The notes: generated by a model from the letters alone, not told the origin. Positions 9,729-19,023 are shown, counted from the stretch's first letter. The stretch is DNA of 64,000 bases from Flavobacteriales bacterium (GCA_016704485.1 JADJAA010000002.1:62001-126000); one strand, 5' to 3'. A program made the numbers and translations.

Positions 9729-10310
9729 ATGTCACGCACGTTCAAACCCGGTGATCGCATCTCCTTCGTAGACGAGGTAGGTGGTGGCGTGGTGCTGGAG
9801 ATCCTAGGCGTAGCGCATGTCAGGGTAAAGACGGACGAAGGCTTTATTCTGGACCGCCGGAATCGTGAGATGGTTCTGGTAGCGGACCAATCATTCTATG
9901 GCGTAACGGATCACCAAGCGGGTATGGTGAAGGCAAATGATGTGCGAGATGAAAAGATCGCGCGGCGCAAAGCGGGTAACGCACCACGCATTGGGAAGAT
10001 GGCTAAACGTCCAGAAGACAAGAGCGTTGCAATGGTCGATCTGCATCTGCATGAATTGGTAGAGGATGAAACGCGGTTGCAACAAGGCGAGCGGTTGAAA
10101 TATCAGTTGGCCTATTTCGAGCGGGCGTTGGAAGGTGCGATCCGTGATGGCAAACGCAAACTGATCGTGATCCACGGTGTTGGCGAAGGCATTTTACGCG
10201 AGGAAGTGCGGCGCATGTTGCAGTTCTATGAAGGGGTCCGTTTCCATGATGCTGATATGCGCCAATACGGATCCGGTGCAACGGAGGTGGAGATCTTGCG
10301 ACACCGGTGA
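9729..10310 (+). CDS. DUF2027/Smr-domain protein
   Basis: A 193-aa protein with an N-terminal SH3-like DUF2027-type segment (FKPGDRISFVDEVGGGVVLE) and a C-terminal Smr domain. The Smr signatures are VDLHLHEL (about residue 100), LIVIHGVGEGILREEVRRML and the YGSGATEVEI end. Smr domains bind nucleic acid and some are endonucleases acting on stalled ribosomes or recombination intermediates. The domain order is the usual one in Bacteroidota. Divergent from the Nudix gene and upstream of rnpB. Confidence 0.9.
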   Translation: MSRTFKPGDRISFVDEVGGGVVLEILGVAHVRVKTDEGFILDRRNREMVLVADQSFYGVTDHQAGMVKANDVRDEKIARRKAGNAPRIGKMAKRPEDKSVAMVDLHLHELVEDETRLQQGERLKYQLAYFERALEGAIRDGKRKLIVIHGVGEGILREEVRRMLQFYEGVRFHDADMRQYGSGATEVEILRHR

Positions 10311-10533
10311 TAGAAAGAAGAACAGTCTGCAGTTGGCAGTAAGCAGTCCCTAAGTTTTTCGCTACGCTAGAAATTTTGCTTCGGGTATTCGACCAAGGAT
10401 TTAGTCCTAGCCTGCAATCACACTCCAAGTCCCTATTCGACCAAGCAGTCAGAATACCCTGTACCAAATTCTAGTTACCATCTACCAATAACAACAAACC
10501 AATACCTTTACCAGCAAGCAAGTTCATTGAATT

Positions 10534-10930
10534 CCTGTGCATCGCTCCACCGCTTTCCGCCGTTCGGCGGAGGGAGGAAAGTCCGGACAGCGTAGGGCAC
10601 CGTGCTTCCTAACGGGAAGGGGCGCTAAGGGGAACCGAAGCGTTACGGAAAGTGCCGCAGAAAGGGAAACCACCTCGTTTCGGCGGGGAAAGGGTGAAAA
10701 GGTGGGGTAAGAGCCCACCAGCGTTGGTGGCAACATCAGCGGCTTGGTAAACCCCACGGGCTGAAAGACCATGTATACCGGGGTTCCGGTTGCCGCAAGG
10801 TGATCGGAAAAGGGTTGTCCGCCCGATCCCGGAGGGTAGGTCGCTAGAGGTCGTACGTGAGTGCGATCCCAGATAGATGGTGGAGGTCCATAGCAATATG
10901 GATACAGGATCCGGCTTATAGATGCACAGG
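10534..10930 (+). ncRNA. rnpB: RNase P RNA, bacterial class A
   Basis: The catalytic RNA of RNase P, which matures tRNA 5' ends. The universal P4 5' strand GAGGAAAGTCCGGAC lies near 10574 and its 3' partner ACAGGATCCGGCTTATA lies near 10903-10920. The outer P1 helix is formed by CCTGTGCATC (10534-10543) and GATGCACAGG (10921-10930), which sets the ends. Internal features such as GATAGATGGTGGAGG and the AGAGG...TACGTGAGTG region fit the class A fold. An independent hairpin terminator follows. ORFs overlapping it are spurious. Confidence 0.95.
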
Positions 10931-10939
10931 GACTACTTG

Positions 10940-10978
10940 AAAGGCCTTTTCGCTCGGAAACGAGTGAAGGGGCCTTTC
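10940..10978 (+). terminator. Terminator of rnpB
   Basis: AAGGCCTTTTCGCTCG, a GAAA tetraloop and CGAGTGAAGGGGCCTTT form a long stem directly after the P1 helix of RNase P RNA. The T-tract is weak. Confidence 0.7.
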
Positions 10979-11134
10979 GCCATTTAAGGAGTTTATCCAG
11001 GGAACGCTTTTTCCTGAGATAAGAAATACACTACAAAAGATCATGGTCCGTTCTTTGTATTCCAAGCGCGGTCAAGATGTTAATTCCACCTAAATTCGTT
11101 GTGATCCTGTCGTGAGAATGATCACAACAGAGAA

Positions 11135-11881
11135 TTGAGCAACGATCCCAACTATTTTCGCCGCGTGAACAGTCGAATTGCCCTTCTTAGTTTTTTTCTC
11201 TTGGTAGGCACATATGCCACCGCTCAAGAGGTCACCATCCGAGGCCGCGTAGTTACTCCTGAAGGAAGCGGAGCGATGTATGATCTGATGATCGTGAACA
11301 AACGCACGCGTACCGGGATCTTCGGGAACGCTGATGGTTCCTTCGTGGTACGTGCCTTGAAAACCGACACGTTAATGCTAGGGTCGATCGGTCAGAAGAC
11401 ACGCTGGATAACCATGGCGGACAGCGTGCTGAAGGACACTTACACGGTAACGATCACCATGAAACCGTATGTGGTGGAATTGGCTGCGGTGGAGATCCTT
11501 CCGGAACGCACATTGAAAGAGATCCAAAAGGACATTGACAAGTTGGGCTACAATGAGCGCGACTATAAATTGAGCACGGTGAATGCATTGCAAAGCCCGA
11601 TCACCTTTCTGTACCAGGAATTCAGCAAAAGAGAACGGAGCAAGCGTTTAGTAGCGCAGTTGGAGAATGATGATCGTAAACGGGATCTATTGCAAGAATT
11701 GTTGAAGAAGTACGTGGATTATGAGATCATTAATCTAAATCCGGAGGCATTCGATGACTTCATCGACTTCTGCGATGTTCCGGAAGAGGTGATCAAGGGG
11801 TTGACCCAATACGAGTTCTTGCTGTATGTGAAGAAGAAGTACGAGCTATACTCTAGTCTGGGACCTACGCGCAGGCATTGA
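11135..11881 (+). CDS. Secreted protein with carboxypeptidase-D regulatory-like domain
   Basis: A 248-aa envelope protein of unknown role. A signal peptide (IALLSFFLLVGTYATAQ) is followed by one carboxypeptidase-regulatory-like beta-sandwich (VTIRGRVVTPEGSG ... VTITMKPYVVELAAVEI), as found on many Bacteroidota surface proteins. The rest is charged and helical (KRERSKRLVAQLENDDRKRDLLQELLKKYVDYE). The start is TTG at 11135; GTG at 11165, closer to the signal sequence, is an alternative. The stop is separated by 2 nt from the next ATG, so the two genes are translationally coupled. Confidence 0.75.
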   Translation: MSNDPNYFRRVNSRIALLSFFLLVGTYATAQEVTIRGRVVTPEGSGAMYDLMIVNKRTRTGIFGNADGSFVVRALKTDTLMLGSIGQKTRWITMADSVLKDTYTVTITMKPYVVELAAVEILPERTLKEIQKDIDKLGYNERDYKLSTVNALQSPITFLYQEFSKRERSKRLVAQLENDDRKRDLLQELLKKYVDYEIINLNPEAFDDFIDFCDVPEEVIKGLTQYEFLLYVKKKYELYSSLGPTRRH

Positions 11882-11883
11882 TA

Positions 11884-12843
11884 ATGATCCAAGCGCTGAT
11901 CAGATCATTGTTCGCTAGAACGATCACGCTTTTGGTGGCAATTGCCTTTTTGGGCTCCAACCAAGTTAACGGCCAGGTGGATACGATCTTCAATACCATT
12001 GAACTGGATGGAGTGGTGATCAGTGCAGTTGAGAATGGTTTCAACGTGGAAAGTTTCATGCACCATGTAAGAACGGATTCCAGCTTTCATAAAGCCTTTC
12101 TCAACACGAAGTTTTATCCGAACCGCGTAAAAAGCGAATTGGTAGTGCGCAATAAAGGCGATAAGGAAACCGCAAAGGTTGAACGCGCCGGTCGCTTGGT
12201 GCGCACTGGTATAATGGCCAATTGGGTGCAGGATAGTTACGTGGAGACCGGCAATCTAAAGGACCGAAAAGGGGAGTGGCGGTACCTAACGGCTGAGATG
12301 TATAATGATGTGTTCTTCCCAAAAGGAGAATATGTGGCCAACAACAGTGTGAAGGATAGAAAGAACGAGATCGTACGTGTTGATCGGTTCGAGAAATACA
12401 AAAGTGAGTTGAAGAAATTCATGTTCGATCCCGGTTCAGAGATCGCGAGCGTTCCATTCATTGGAGATAAACTGGCTCTGTTCGAACCAGACATGGCGCG
12501 CTTTTATGACTTCGCATTACGCGGCGAGGACCGCAATGGACACAGCTGTTGGGTATTCAGCGCTGTAGCAAAGCCGGAATTCCGGGATGGTCGCACCGTG
12601 ATCAAGAATATGGAAACGTGGTTCGATCAGGAAACGAACGATGTTATAGCACGGCAATACCGCATAACGCATGCATCACTGATCCTGGATTTTGACATTG
12701 CCATCAAAGTCGAGAACACGGTAGTCGGCAATGCGCTTGTACCCACACGTGTGGATTATGAAGGCGTGTGGGACATCCCCTTCAAGAAGATCGAGATCGT
12801 ACGCTTCTGGCTTGCGTATAGTGATTGGGATACAGCTCTTTGA
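11884..12843 (+). CDS. Hypothetical secreted protein, partner of the preceding gene
   Basis: A 319-aa protein with a clear signal peptide (TITLLVAIAFLGSNQVNGQ). The mature part begins with a regulatory-like strand pattern (VDTIFNTIELDGVVIS) and continues with mixed alpha/beta sequence containing WVQDSYVETGNLKDRKGEWR and DRNGHSCWVFSAVAKPEF. The latter resembles outer-membrane lipoprotein-carrier-like domains, but I cannot assign a family with confidence. The ATG at 11884 starts 2 nt after the previous stop. A TTG six bases earlier overlaps that stop and is less likely. It is convergent with trxB. Confidence 0.7.
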   Translation: MIQALIRSLFARTITLLVAIAFLGSNQVNGQVDTIFNTIELDGVVISAVENGFNVESFMHHVRTDSSFHKAFLNTKFYPNRVKSELVVRNKGDKETAKVERAGRLVRTGIMANWVQDSYVETGNLKDRKGEWRYLTAEMYNDVFFPKGEYVANNSVKDRKNEIVRVDRFEKYKSELKKFMFDPGSEIASVPFIGDKLALFEPDMARFYDFALRGEDRNGHSCWVFSAVAKPEFRDGRTVIKNMETWFDQETNDVIARQYRITHASLILDFDIAIKVENTVVGNALVPTRVDYEGVWDIPFKKIEIVRFWLAYSDWDTAL

Positions 12844-12892
12844 GCCACGATCCAAAAGCGTTCTCTAGTAACTCTGCGATATTCCGGACCGA

Positions 12893-13843
12893 TCAATGAA
12901 TGCCATTCGCAGCTAAATAGCGCTCTGCATCCAAGGCTGCCATACATCCTGATCCGGCGCTGGTAACTGCTTGGCGATACACGTGATCGGCACAATCACC
13001 AGCCACGAAAACACCGGGCACCTTTGTTACCGTGCGGTCGGGAACATGCGTTAAATAGCCCTGTGGGTCCATGTCCAACCAACCCTTGAATACTTCAGTT
13101 GCTGGCGTATGGCCGATCGCAAGGAAAAGACCGGTCACGTCAAGCTTGCCGGTAGCCTTGGTCTTATTGTTCACGATAGTAATTCCTTCTACGATATCCT
13201 TACCCAACACGTCGGTAACCTCCGTATTGAACAGGACTTCAATGTTCGGCGTGTTCTCCACGCGGTGAACCATTGCTTTGCTAGCCCGGAATTCATCTTT
13301 CCGCACGATCATATAGACCTTAGGGCAAAGTTTGGCGAGGTAGGTCGCTTCTTCGCAAGCACTATCTCCTGCGCCTACCAGAGCAACGGTCTGTCCTTTG
13401 AAAAAGAAGCCATCACAAACAGCACAAGCAGTAACACCTCCTCCAATATCGCGAAGTCGCGTTTCATTGGGTAGGCCAAGCCATTTGGCGTTCGCACCCG
13501 TGCAGATCAGGACGGTATCAGCGTGGATCTCCGTTTTTTCATCCACCCATACTTTGTGTACGGGTCCTGTAAAGTCCACTTTGGTAACCCATCCATGGCG
13601 TACGTCGGTGCCGAAGCGCTTGGCTTGTGCCATCAAGTCCTCCATCATTTCCGGTCCACTGCGGCCGTTAGGATAACCAGGATAGTTATCTACTTCGGTG
13701 GTCTGTGTGAGCTGACCGCCCGGTAGTGGTCCCGTGATCATAACGGGTTTAAGATCCGCACGTGCGGCATAGATCGCCGCAGAATAACCAGCCGGACCTG
13801 ATCCAATGATCAGGCATTTAAGATGTTCAGGAGTAGTGGACAT
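12893..13843 (-). CDS. trxB: Thioredoxin-disulfide reductase
   Basis: NADPH-dependent FAD enzyme that reduces thioredoxin. The 316-aa protein has the N-terminal FAD motif LIIGSGPAGYSAAIYAAR (residues 11-28), the redox-active pair CAVC at Cys140 and Cys143, the NADPH motif VGAGDSACEEA near residue 155 and the C-terminal GVFVAGDCAD. Length and order match the low-molecular-weight thioredoxin reductases. Monocistronic by position. Confidence 0.97.
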   Translation of the reverse strand: MSTTPEHLKCLIIGSGPAGYSAAIYAARADLKPVMITGPLPGGQLTQTTEVDNYPGYPNGRSGPEMMEDLMAQAKRFGTDVRHGWVTKVDFTGPVHKVWVDEKTEIHADTVLICTGANAKWLGLPNETRLRDIGGGVTACAVCDGFFFKGQTVALVGAGDSACEEATYLAKLCPKVYMIVRKDEFRASKAMVHRVENTPNIEVLFNTEVTDVLGKDIVEGITIVNNKTKATGKLDVTGLFLAIGHTPATEVFKGWLDMDPQGYLTHVPDRTVTKVPGVFVAGDCADHVYRQAVTSAGSGCMAALDAERYLAANGIH

Positions 13844-13917
13844 GGCGTAAAGTGAGATCGCGAATTTAAGTTCTTAATACGAGTTCCAAGGAATCCTGAC
13901 AAAGAGTTGTAGGCTGT

Positions 13918-14883
13918 TCAGGGCACACAGATGACTGTATCGTAGCGTGTAGCGAGTCCAGCCCATATACCCAGCCCACCATTTATGTTGGAAACAATAT
14001 TCGCAGGGTTGCTGAAGATGTCACCTTGCGATGAGGCGTTGGTGTAGAACGTATTGTAAAAGCGGTATTCTGCAATACCCATACTGGCGAATTTCACAGC
14101 AACAGTATCATTTCGTTTAAAATAGCCTCGCTCTTCATTATCATCATCAACGGCATCACTGAATGGTGCAGTACCGCGTTGCGCAGCGAAGTCGAATTCG
14201 AGTCCGTTTATGTATTTATCCTCGAACGCCGAAAAGAACGGTGCAATGAACCGGCTATCCTTAGGCCGTCCATCGGGACCGTTATTCAGTCTCTTGTAGA
14301 ACCACCGATAGGCATTGCCAAGCGTATCGGGATCCTGTAGTCTATTCCATATATAACCTAGCGAATCATCGTTGGGATTCTGTTCGGCGAGTTTGAACCA
14401 TAATGAATCAAGTGCGATGCCATTCGGGATGGTCGACTTGCTCGTGAGTGTTTTTCCGTCCGTAACAACGTTGAGGGAGTAAGTTCTGCCCTCCACACCT
14501 AACAGAGTGCCGTCCAAGTTGGTCCATGCGCAGATATTCGCTTGTGCCAATAATCCTGCATCGATACCGGTCAGTTCGGCGGCGATCTGTAAAAGTGAAT
14601 CATTTATTAAGTCGTCGCTACATATCTTATTCAGTGTGTAAGTGTTGAACCCATCATTAACTGTAACCTCTGCCTCACTGATGTAGGCAGCCGCTATGGA
14701 AGCAATGCTGGTGGGGTCAAAAAAACCTTGGGTTCTAGTAAGCAGGATCAATGGAGGACCGTCCGTTTCGATAATGCCTTCCACAACAACTTTCGCTTCC
14801 GTTTCCGGAAGTTTTACGGTAATGTCCTTGGTGCATGAAGCAAGCAGCAAAGTGGTGAGGCAGAGTGGAAGAATGTATTTCAT
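13918..14883 (-). CDS. DUF4249-family lipoprotein
   Basis: A 321-aa outer-membrane-associated lipoprotein. The ATG at 14883 gives a lipoprotein signal MKYILPLCLTTLLLASC with the lipid-modified Cys at residue 17. The frame is open six codons further upstream, but that extension lies within the previous gene. The mature part (KVVVEGIIETDGPPLILLTRTQGFF, then AYISEAEVTVNDG) matches DUF4249, which is almost always encoded just after a TonB-dependent receptor. Here its start overlaps the receptor stop (TGATG), showing coupled translation. It presumably works with that receptor in uptake; the substrate is unknown. Confidence 0.88.
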   Translation of the reverse strand: MKYILPLCLTTLLLASCTKDITVKLPETEAKVVVEGIIETDGPPLILLTRTQGFFDPTSIASIAAAYISEAEVTVNDGFNTYTLNKICSDDLINDSLLQIAAELTGIDAGLLAQANICAWTNLDGTLLGVEGRTYSLNVVTDGKTLTSKSTIPNGIALDSLWFKLAEQNPNDDSLGYIWNRLQDPDTLGNAYRWFYKRLNNGPDGRPKDSRFIAPFFSAFEDKYINGLEFDFAAQRGTAPFSDAVDDDNEERGYFKRNDTVAVKFASMGIAEYRFYNTFYTNASSQGDIFSNPANIVSNINGGLGIWAGLATRYDTVICVP

Positions 14884-17294
14884 CAGAACTTGAAATTCCA
14901 TGTGATCGATGGAAGAATTGAAAAGAGCGAAACCTGTTTAGCCTGCACTTGGAATGTGCCTGCTGCCGGATTTCCATCGGCACTATAATAAATGAAGTAC
15001 GGATTTGAGCGGTTGTAAGCATTGTAAACGCTGAAGGTCCAACTGCTGGTGAATTTCTTCGGGATCTCTGTGGTTTCACCGGTGACAGGATCTTTTAGGA
15101 TCTTGGATGTTCTTCCATAGCGCGTAGCTGCAAGATCCAACCTGTGATAGGGGATCATGCGATAACCATTCCGCGAAGTGTATTCGCTTACCAATTGGCC
15201 TTCCACGAAATAGCGATTAACAGCTAGGGTCACAGCTTGCCCGGTAGCGTAAACAAACGTTGCACCTATATTCCAGCGCTTGTTGACATCGTAGGATAGA
15301 ACAACGCTCAGGTCATGTCTGCGATCCCAACGGCTCGGGAATTCCTTGCCATTGCTGATATCCGGGAACTTCCGGTTGGTGCGGCTCCAAGTGTAACCGA
15401 CCCAACCATTCACCTTTCCCACTACCTTTTTTACAAAGAACTCCGCGCCATAACTGTATCCATCGCCGTAGACAAGCTGCGAATCATAGTTCGTGTTTCC
15501 ATTATCTTGAGGTGAAGCACCTTCGGCGTATTCGATCAAGTTCTGGAAATTCTTGTAGTACACTTCTACGGAGGTCTCGAACATGTGCTCTTTGAAGTCT
15601 TGAAAATAGCCTGCCGAATATTGCGTGCCGATCTGCGGTTTTACGTTGGTACTGCTTGGGATCCAAACATCCGTTGGAAGCGCAATGCTGCTGAAGCTGG
15701 CCAAGTGAACGTATTGCTGGCCTTGGTTGAAGGATGCCTTCACGCTACTGTTCTTACCGGTTATGTACCGCATTGAAAGGCGTGGCTCAAGGGCGGAGTA
15801 GGATGAAATGGGTTTACCGGGCTTGTATTCCACTTTGCCACTTGTCCGGCCTTGGTCATCGAGCTGGTACAACGTGAATGGACCGACATGATGAAAGGTG
15901 GTGAATCGTAATCCCGCATTGATCCGGAAATTCTCGGTCACATCGAAATCGTCCATCACATACAACGCACCTTCATGTGCGTGCAATTTCGGTGGTGTTT
16001 CAATATTGAATTGCGTGTCTCCACTGTTCACTTCCACAGTGCTGGTCGTGTAGATATGGTAAATGTATTGCCCCCCATACTTCAATCGATGACGTCCGTT
16101 GGGGTAATGGCTAAGATCCATTTTGAGACCATAATCCTTGATCCCACTGAATAATTTGAATCCGAATTGATCCTGCTTTGCATCGAATGCGAAACTGTAG
16201 TCGCTGAAGGTAGCGGTCGTGTTCAGGAATAGTTTAGGACCGAAGACGTGGTTCCACCGCGCAGCGAGTGTAGCGTTACCCCATGGGATCTTGATGCCCG
16301 GGTCACCAGGGTCGGGGCCAGCGAAGTTGAATACATCACGCCCGAAATAACCACTGAGGAATACGCGGTCCTTATCCGAGAAGCGGTAATTCGCTTTCGC
16401 ATTAAGGTCGTAGAAATAATATCCGCTCCCGCTGAATGCACCTTCCTTATTGACGAAAGGTTTGGTGAGCACATCAATATAGGTTCTTCGTCCAGAAACG
16501 ATGAAGGAGCTCCTGTCCTTCACAATAGGTCCTTCAAGCGTAAGACGGGAAGCGATCAATCCGATCCCTCCTTGACCATGGAATCCTTTTTCGTTACCCT
16601 CCTTCATATTGATATCCAGCACCGAGGAAATACGCCCGCCATAATTCGCTGGCATACCTCCTTTGATCAGTTCAATATTCTTGATGGCATCCGCATTGAA
16701 TACACTAAAGAAACCGAAGAGGTGACTCGCATTATAGACAGTAGCATTATCAAGCAGTATAAGATTTTGGTCCGGTCCACCACCACGCACATAGAATCCA
16801 CTGTTCCCTTCACCATTGCTCTGTACACCAGGCAGGAACTGGATCACCTTCAAAATATCCACTTCACCTAAAAGGGCAGGAAGCGTGTTCATTTTCTGCA
16901 CGTCCAGGTCAACCGTTCCCATCTGGGTTCCTTCCGTATTATTCGTGCTCCGTTCGGCTATTACTTCGAAATCCCCGATCTGGATGGACTTAGGTTTCAT
17001 TTCGATGTTGAGTTTCAGATCAGCCTGAAGGTCGATCACCTTATCGATGTTTTCATACCCGATGAAACTCGCGGAAAGCGTATGCTGACCGGGAGAAAGG
17101 CTCAGTACGAAGTAGCCGAACGTATTGGCATTTACACCTCGCCCCAATGCCTTATCAACTACAGATGCGCCAATGAGCGTTTCGCCACTGGATGCATCCT
17201 TAACGTATCCACTTACCGTGAACGTTTTATGATCTTGAGCGCTGGTCGAGAAGTATAAAAGCAATGAAAAAATAGCAAGAAAGATCCTCGGCAT
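14883..17294 (-). CDS. TonB-dependent outer-membrane receptor with carboxypeptidase-like N-domain
   Basis: An 803-aa outer-membrane transporter. A signal peptide is followed by a carboxypeptidase-regulatory-like domain (FTVSGYVKDASSGETLIGAS, residues 24-43), a plug domain (LPALLGEVDILKVIQFLPGV and FYVRGGGPDQNLILLDNA) and a beta-barrel ending in an aromatic residue (ITWNFKF). It is coupled to a DUF4249 lipoprotein. This pair is common in Bacteroidota and is thought to import an oligomeric or metal-complex nutrient; the substrate cannot be predicted here. A TACATTTG -7-like box sits at 17327-17320 upstream. Confidence 0.93.
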   Translation of the reverse strand: MPRIFLAIFSLLLYFSTSAQDHKTFTVSGYVKDASSGETLIGASVVDKALGRGVNANTFGYFVLSLSPGQHTLSASFIGYENIDKVIDLQADLKLNIEMKPKSIQIGDFEVIAERSTNNTEGTQMGTVDLDVQKMNTLPALLGEVDILKVIQFLPGVQSNGEGNSGFYVRGGGPDQNLILLDNATVYNASHLFGFFSVFNADAIKNIELIKGGMPANYGGRISSVLDINMKEGNEKGFHGQGGIGLIASRLTLEGPIVKDRSSFIVSGRRTYIDVLTKPFVNKEGAFSGSGYYFYDLNAKANYRFSDKDRVFLSGYFGRDVFNFAGPDPGDPGIKIPWGNATLAARWNHVFGPKLFLNTTATFSDYSFAFDAKQDQFGFKLFSGIKDYGLKMDLSHYPNGRHRLKYGGQYIYHIYTTSTVEVNSGDTQFNIETPPKLHAHEGALYVMDDFDVTENFRINAGLRFTTFHHVGPFTLYQLDDQGRTSGKVEYKPGKPISSYSALEPRLSMRYITGKNSSVKASFNQGQQYVHLASFSSIALPTDVWIPSSTNVKPQIGTQYSAGYFQDFKEHMFETSVEVYYKNFQNLIEYAEGASPQDNGNTNYDSQLVYGDGYSYGAEFFVKKVVGKVNGWVGYTWSRTNRKFPDISNGKEFPSRWDRRHDLSVVLSYDVNKRWNIGATFVYATGQAVTLAVNRYFVEGQLVSEYTSRNGYRMIPYHRLDLAATRYGRTSKILKDPVTGETTEIPKKFTSSWTFSVYNAYNRSNPYFIYYSADGNPAAGTFQVQAKQVSLFSILPSITWNFKF

Positions 17295-17432
17295 GATGTA
17301 TCCTAAACTTTTAGCGCCGCAAATGTAGCGGTCCTAGAACGACTGTTCGTGTGTTGTATTGCGTGCTGCGGCGCTGGATATAGTAGAAGTTCACGAGTTA
17401 TATCAACGTTGTATTGTAAAAGCATTCAGATC

Positions 17433-17483
17433 AATATCCCCACAGGTGGGTATTGTGGGAGAGTTAGCCTAGCCGGACTTTTG
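17433..17483 (+). promoter_or_regulatory. Promoter with dyad operator, paralogue 1
   Basis: The dyad CCCACAGGTGGGTATT (17439-17454) overlaps TTG at 17453-17455, and ACTTTTG follows at 17477-17483. The TTG to -7 distance fits Bacteroidota promoters. The same arrangement recurs upstream of the two following paralogues. Confidence 0.6.
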
Positions 17484-17521
17484 TGGTGTCGCAAATATCA
17501 CACCCCAAAAAACACAACACG

Positions 17522-18028
17522 ATGAACGCTCAGCACACTTCCACACTTAGAACAACCATCACGAACCTATTGTTCGCTGCATTCGCTCTCTGCGCGATCA
17601 CCTCGGTACAAGCGCAGGATCGCTTGGTGGTGAAGGGGAACATTTCCTCACAAGTGAATACAGAGGATCGTACTGAAGCCTTGTTGATCGCCTCTGACGG
17701 TGAGCAGATGCAAATGGACATTTCCAAAAAAGGAAATTACATGGTGAATGTCCCAGCGCAGGACAGCTACATTCTACGCTTCACCAAGAATGGCTGCATA
17801 ACCAAAGAGGTTGCATTAGATGGTCATAATGCGAATGCCAAGACGTATGGTGAACGTATCGTGAGGTTGGATGTTACATTGGATGCACAAGATCAGCAAG
17901 CACCGATGCAGTACAGTGGAGCAGCGTTGGAGTTGTCGTTCTCACAACTGAACAGGGATCTACGCCTCGAAAAGAACGCATTGGTACCTGTGGTAGCGTT
18001 CAATGACCAAGCTTCGAACGGTGAATAA
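17522..18028 (+). CDS. Small secreted protein, tandem paralogue 1
   Basis: A 168-aa protein of unknown function with a signal peptide (LLFAAFALCAITSVQAQ). The mature part (DRLVVKGNISSQVN, ALLIASDGEQMQMDISKKG, SYILRFTKNGCITKEVALDG) looks like a carboxypeptidase-regulatory-like or transthyretin-like beta-sandwich: outer strands, a turn with GNYMVNVP and a conserved single Cys. The ATG at 17522 is chosen because it is shared with paralogue 2 and directly precedes the signal peptide. Its own promoter and terminator make it a separate transcription unit. It shares a nearly identical first half with paralogue 2, which indicates recent duplication. Confidence 0.8.
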   Translation: MNAQHTSTLRTTITNLLFAAFALCAITSVQAQDRLVVKGNISSQVNTEDRTEALLIASDGEQMQMDISKKGNYMVNVPAQDSYILRFTKNGCITKEVALDGHNANAKTYGERIVRLDVTLDAQDQQAPMQYSGAALELSFSQLNRDLRLEKNALVPVVAFNDQASNGE

Positions 18029-18080
18029 GTAGCTTAGGATCGCGAGGGAGAAATTGCGACAACCTATTTTCCTTATCAAA

Positions 18081-18110
18081 AAAGACCTGCATGTTGCGGG
18101 TCTTTATTTT
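18081..18110 (+). terminator. Terminator after paralogue 1
   Basis: AAAGACCTGC (18081-18090) pairs with GCGGGTCTTT (18096-18105), followed by ATTTT. Confidence 0.75.
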
Positions 18111-18260
18111 GTCCATATCAGCTCGAAGGAGAATGTAGCCTATACTATTCAGCTTGGATCTGAAATGGGAGTCTCGAATAATTAGCGAGCGATCGGGAGG
18201 CGCTGGCGAACCGATCTTGGACGAACTGGTCTGTAATAAGGTCAGTCTTCGGTTTTGCTA

Positions 18261-18309
18261 AATACCCACAGGTAGGTATTGTGAGAGGGCTACCCCAGCC
18301 GGACTTTTG
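18261..18309 (+). promoter_or_regulatory. Promoter with dyad operator, paralogue 2
   Basis: The 20-bp dyad AATACCCACAGGTAGGTATT (18261-18280) has fully matching outer arms AATACC/GGTATT. It overlaps the TTG of the promoter and is followed by ACTTTTG at 18303-18309. Confidence 0.65.
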
Positions 18310-18347
18310 TGGTGTCGCAAATAACACACCCCAAAAAACACAACACG

Positions 18348-18857
18348 ATGAACGCTCAGCACACTTCCACACTTAGAACAACCATCACGAACCTATTGTT
18401 CGCTGCATTCGCTCTCTGCGCGATCACCTCGGTACAAGCGCAGGATCGCTTGGTGGTGAAGGGGAACATTTCCTCAAAAGTGAATACAGAGGAACGTACT
18501 GAAGCTGTGTTGATCGCCTCTGACGGTGAGCAGATGCAGATGGACATTTCCAAAAAGGGGAATTACATGGTGAATGTTCCAGCGCAGGACAGCTACATTC
18601 TACGCTTTACCAAGAACGGTTGCGTTACTAAGGAAGTCGCTCTTGATGGCCATTATGCGAACACCAAGAGTTATGGTGAGCGTAGTTTAAAGTTGGATAT
18701 TACGTTGGAAACACAAGATCTGAATGATCCGATGCAGTACAGTGGACCAGTGGTTGAGGTATCATTCTCACAAATGAGCAGAGACCTACGGATCGAAGCA
18801 CTGAACGAGTTGACTCCAATAGCAGCGTTCAATGACCAAGCTGTGAATGCTGAATAA
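18348..18857 (+). CDS. Small secreted protein, tandem paralogue 2
   Basis: A 169-aa protein. The signal peptide and the first roughly 100 residues are nearly identical to paralogue 1, including at the DNA level from the 5' untranslated region onward. The C-terminal 60 residues have drifted (for example VVEVSFSQMSRDLRIEALNE). The conserved Cys in FTKNGCVTKEV is kept. The pattern suggests a duplication of promoter plus gene, with the tail under weaker constraint. Function unknown; likely periplasmic or surface. Confidence 0.8.
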   Translation: MNAQHTSTLRTTITNLLFAAFALCAITSVQAQDRLVVKGNISSKVNTEERTEAVLIASDGEQMQMDISKKGNYMVNVPAQDSYILRFTKNGCVTKEVALDGHYANTKSYGERSLKLDITLETQDLNDPMQYSGPVVEVSFSQMSRDLRIEALNELTPIAAFNDQAVNAE

Positions 18858-18906
18858 GTAGCCATACGCGCGAGGAAGAAATTGCGACACTCGATCTCCT
18901 TGGAAG

Positions 18907-18935
18907 AAGACCTGCATCATGTGGGTCTTTTTGTT
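18907..18935 (+). terminator. Terminator after paralogue 2
   Basis: AAGACC (18907-18912) pairs with GGTCTT (18924-18929) with a longer imperfect inner stem, followed by a T-rich tract. It resembles the terminator of paralogue 1, so the duplicated unit included the terminator. Confidence 0.65.
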
Positions 18936-18974
18936 GTTGTGTAGATCCGTATTCTTGAACTCCATTGGTACCGA

Positions 18975-19023
18975 AATACCACTTAGTGGGTATTGTGAAA
19001 GGGGCTATGGTATCGGACTTTTG
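18975..19023 (+). promoter_or_regulatory. Promoter with dyad operator, paralogue 3
   Basis: AATACCACTTAGTGGGTATT (18975-18994) overlaps TTG, with ACTTTTG at 19017-19023. The surrounding sequence has diverged from copies 1 and 2, but the dyad and promoter boxes are kept, which argues that they are functional. Confidence 0.65.

Noticed and set aside
10524..10896. Open frames antisense to the 10.5-10.9 kb region
   Set aside because: They overlap RNase P RNA, whose structure explains the sequence.
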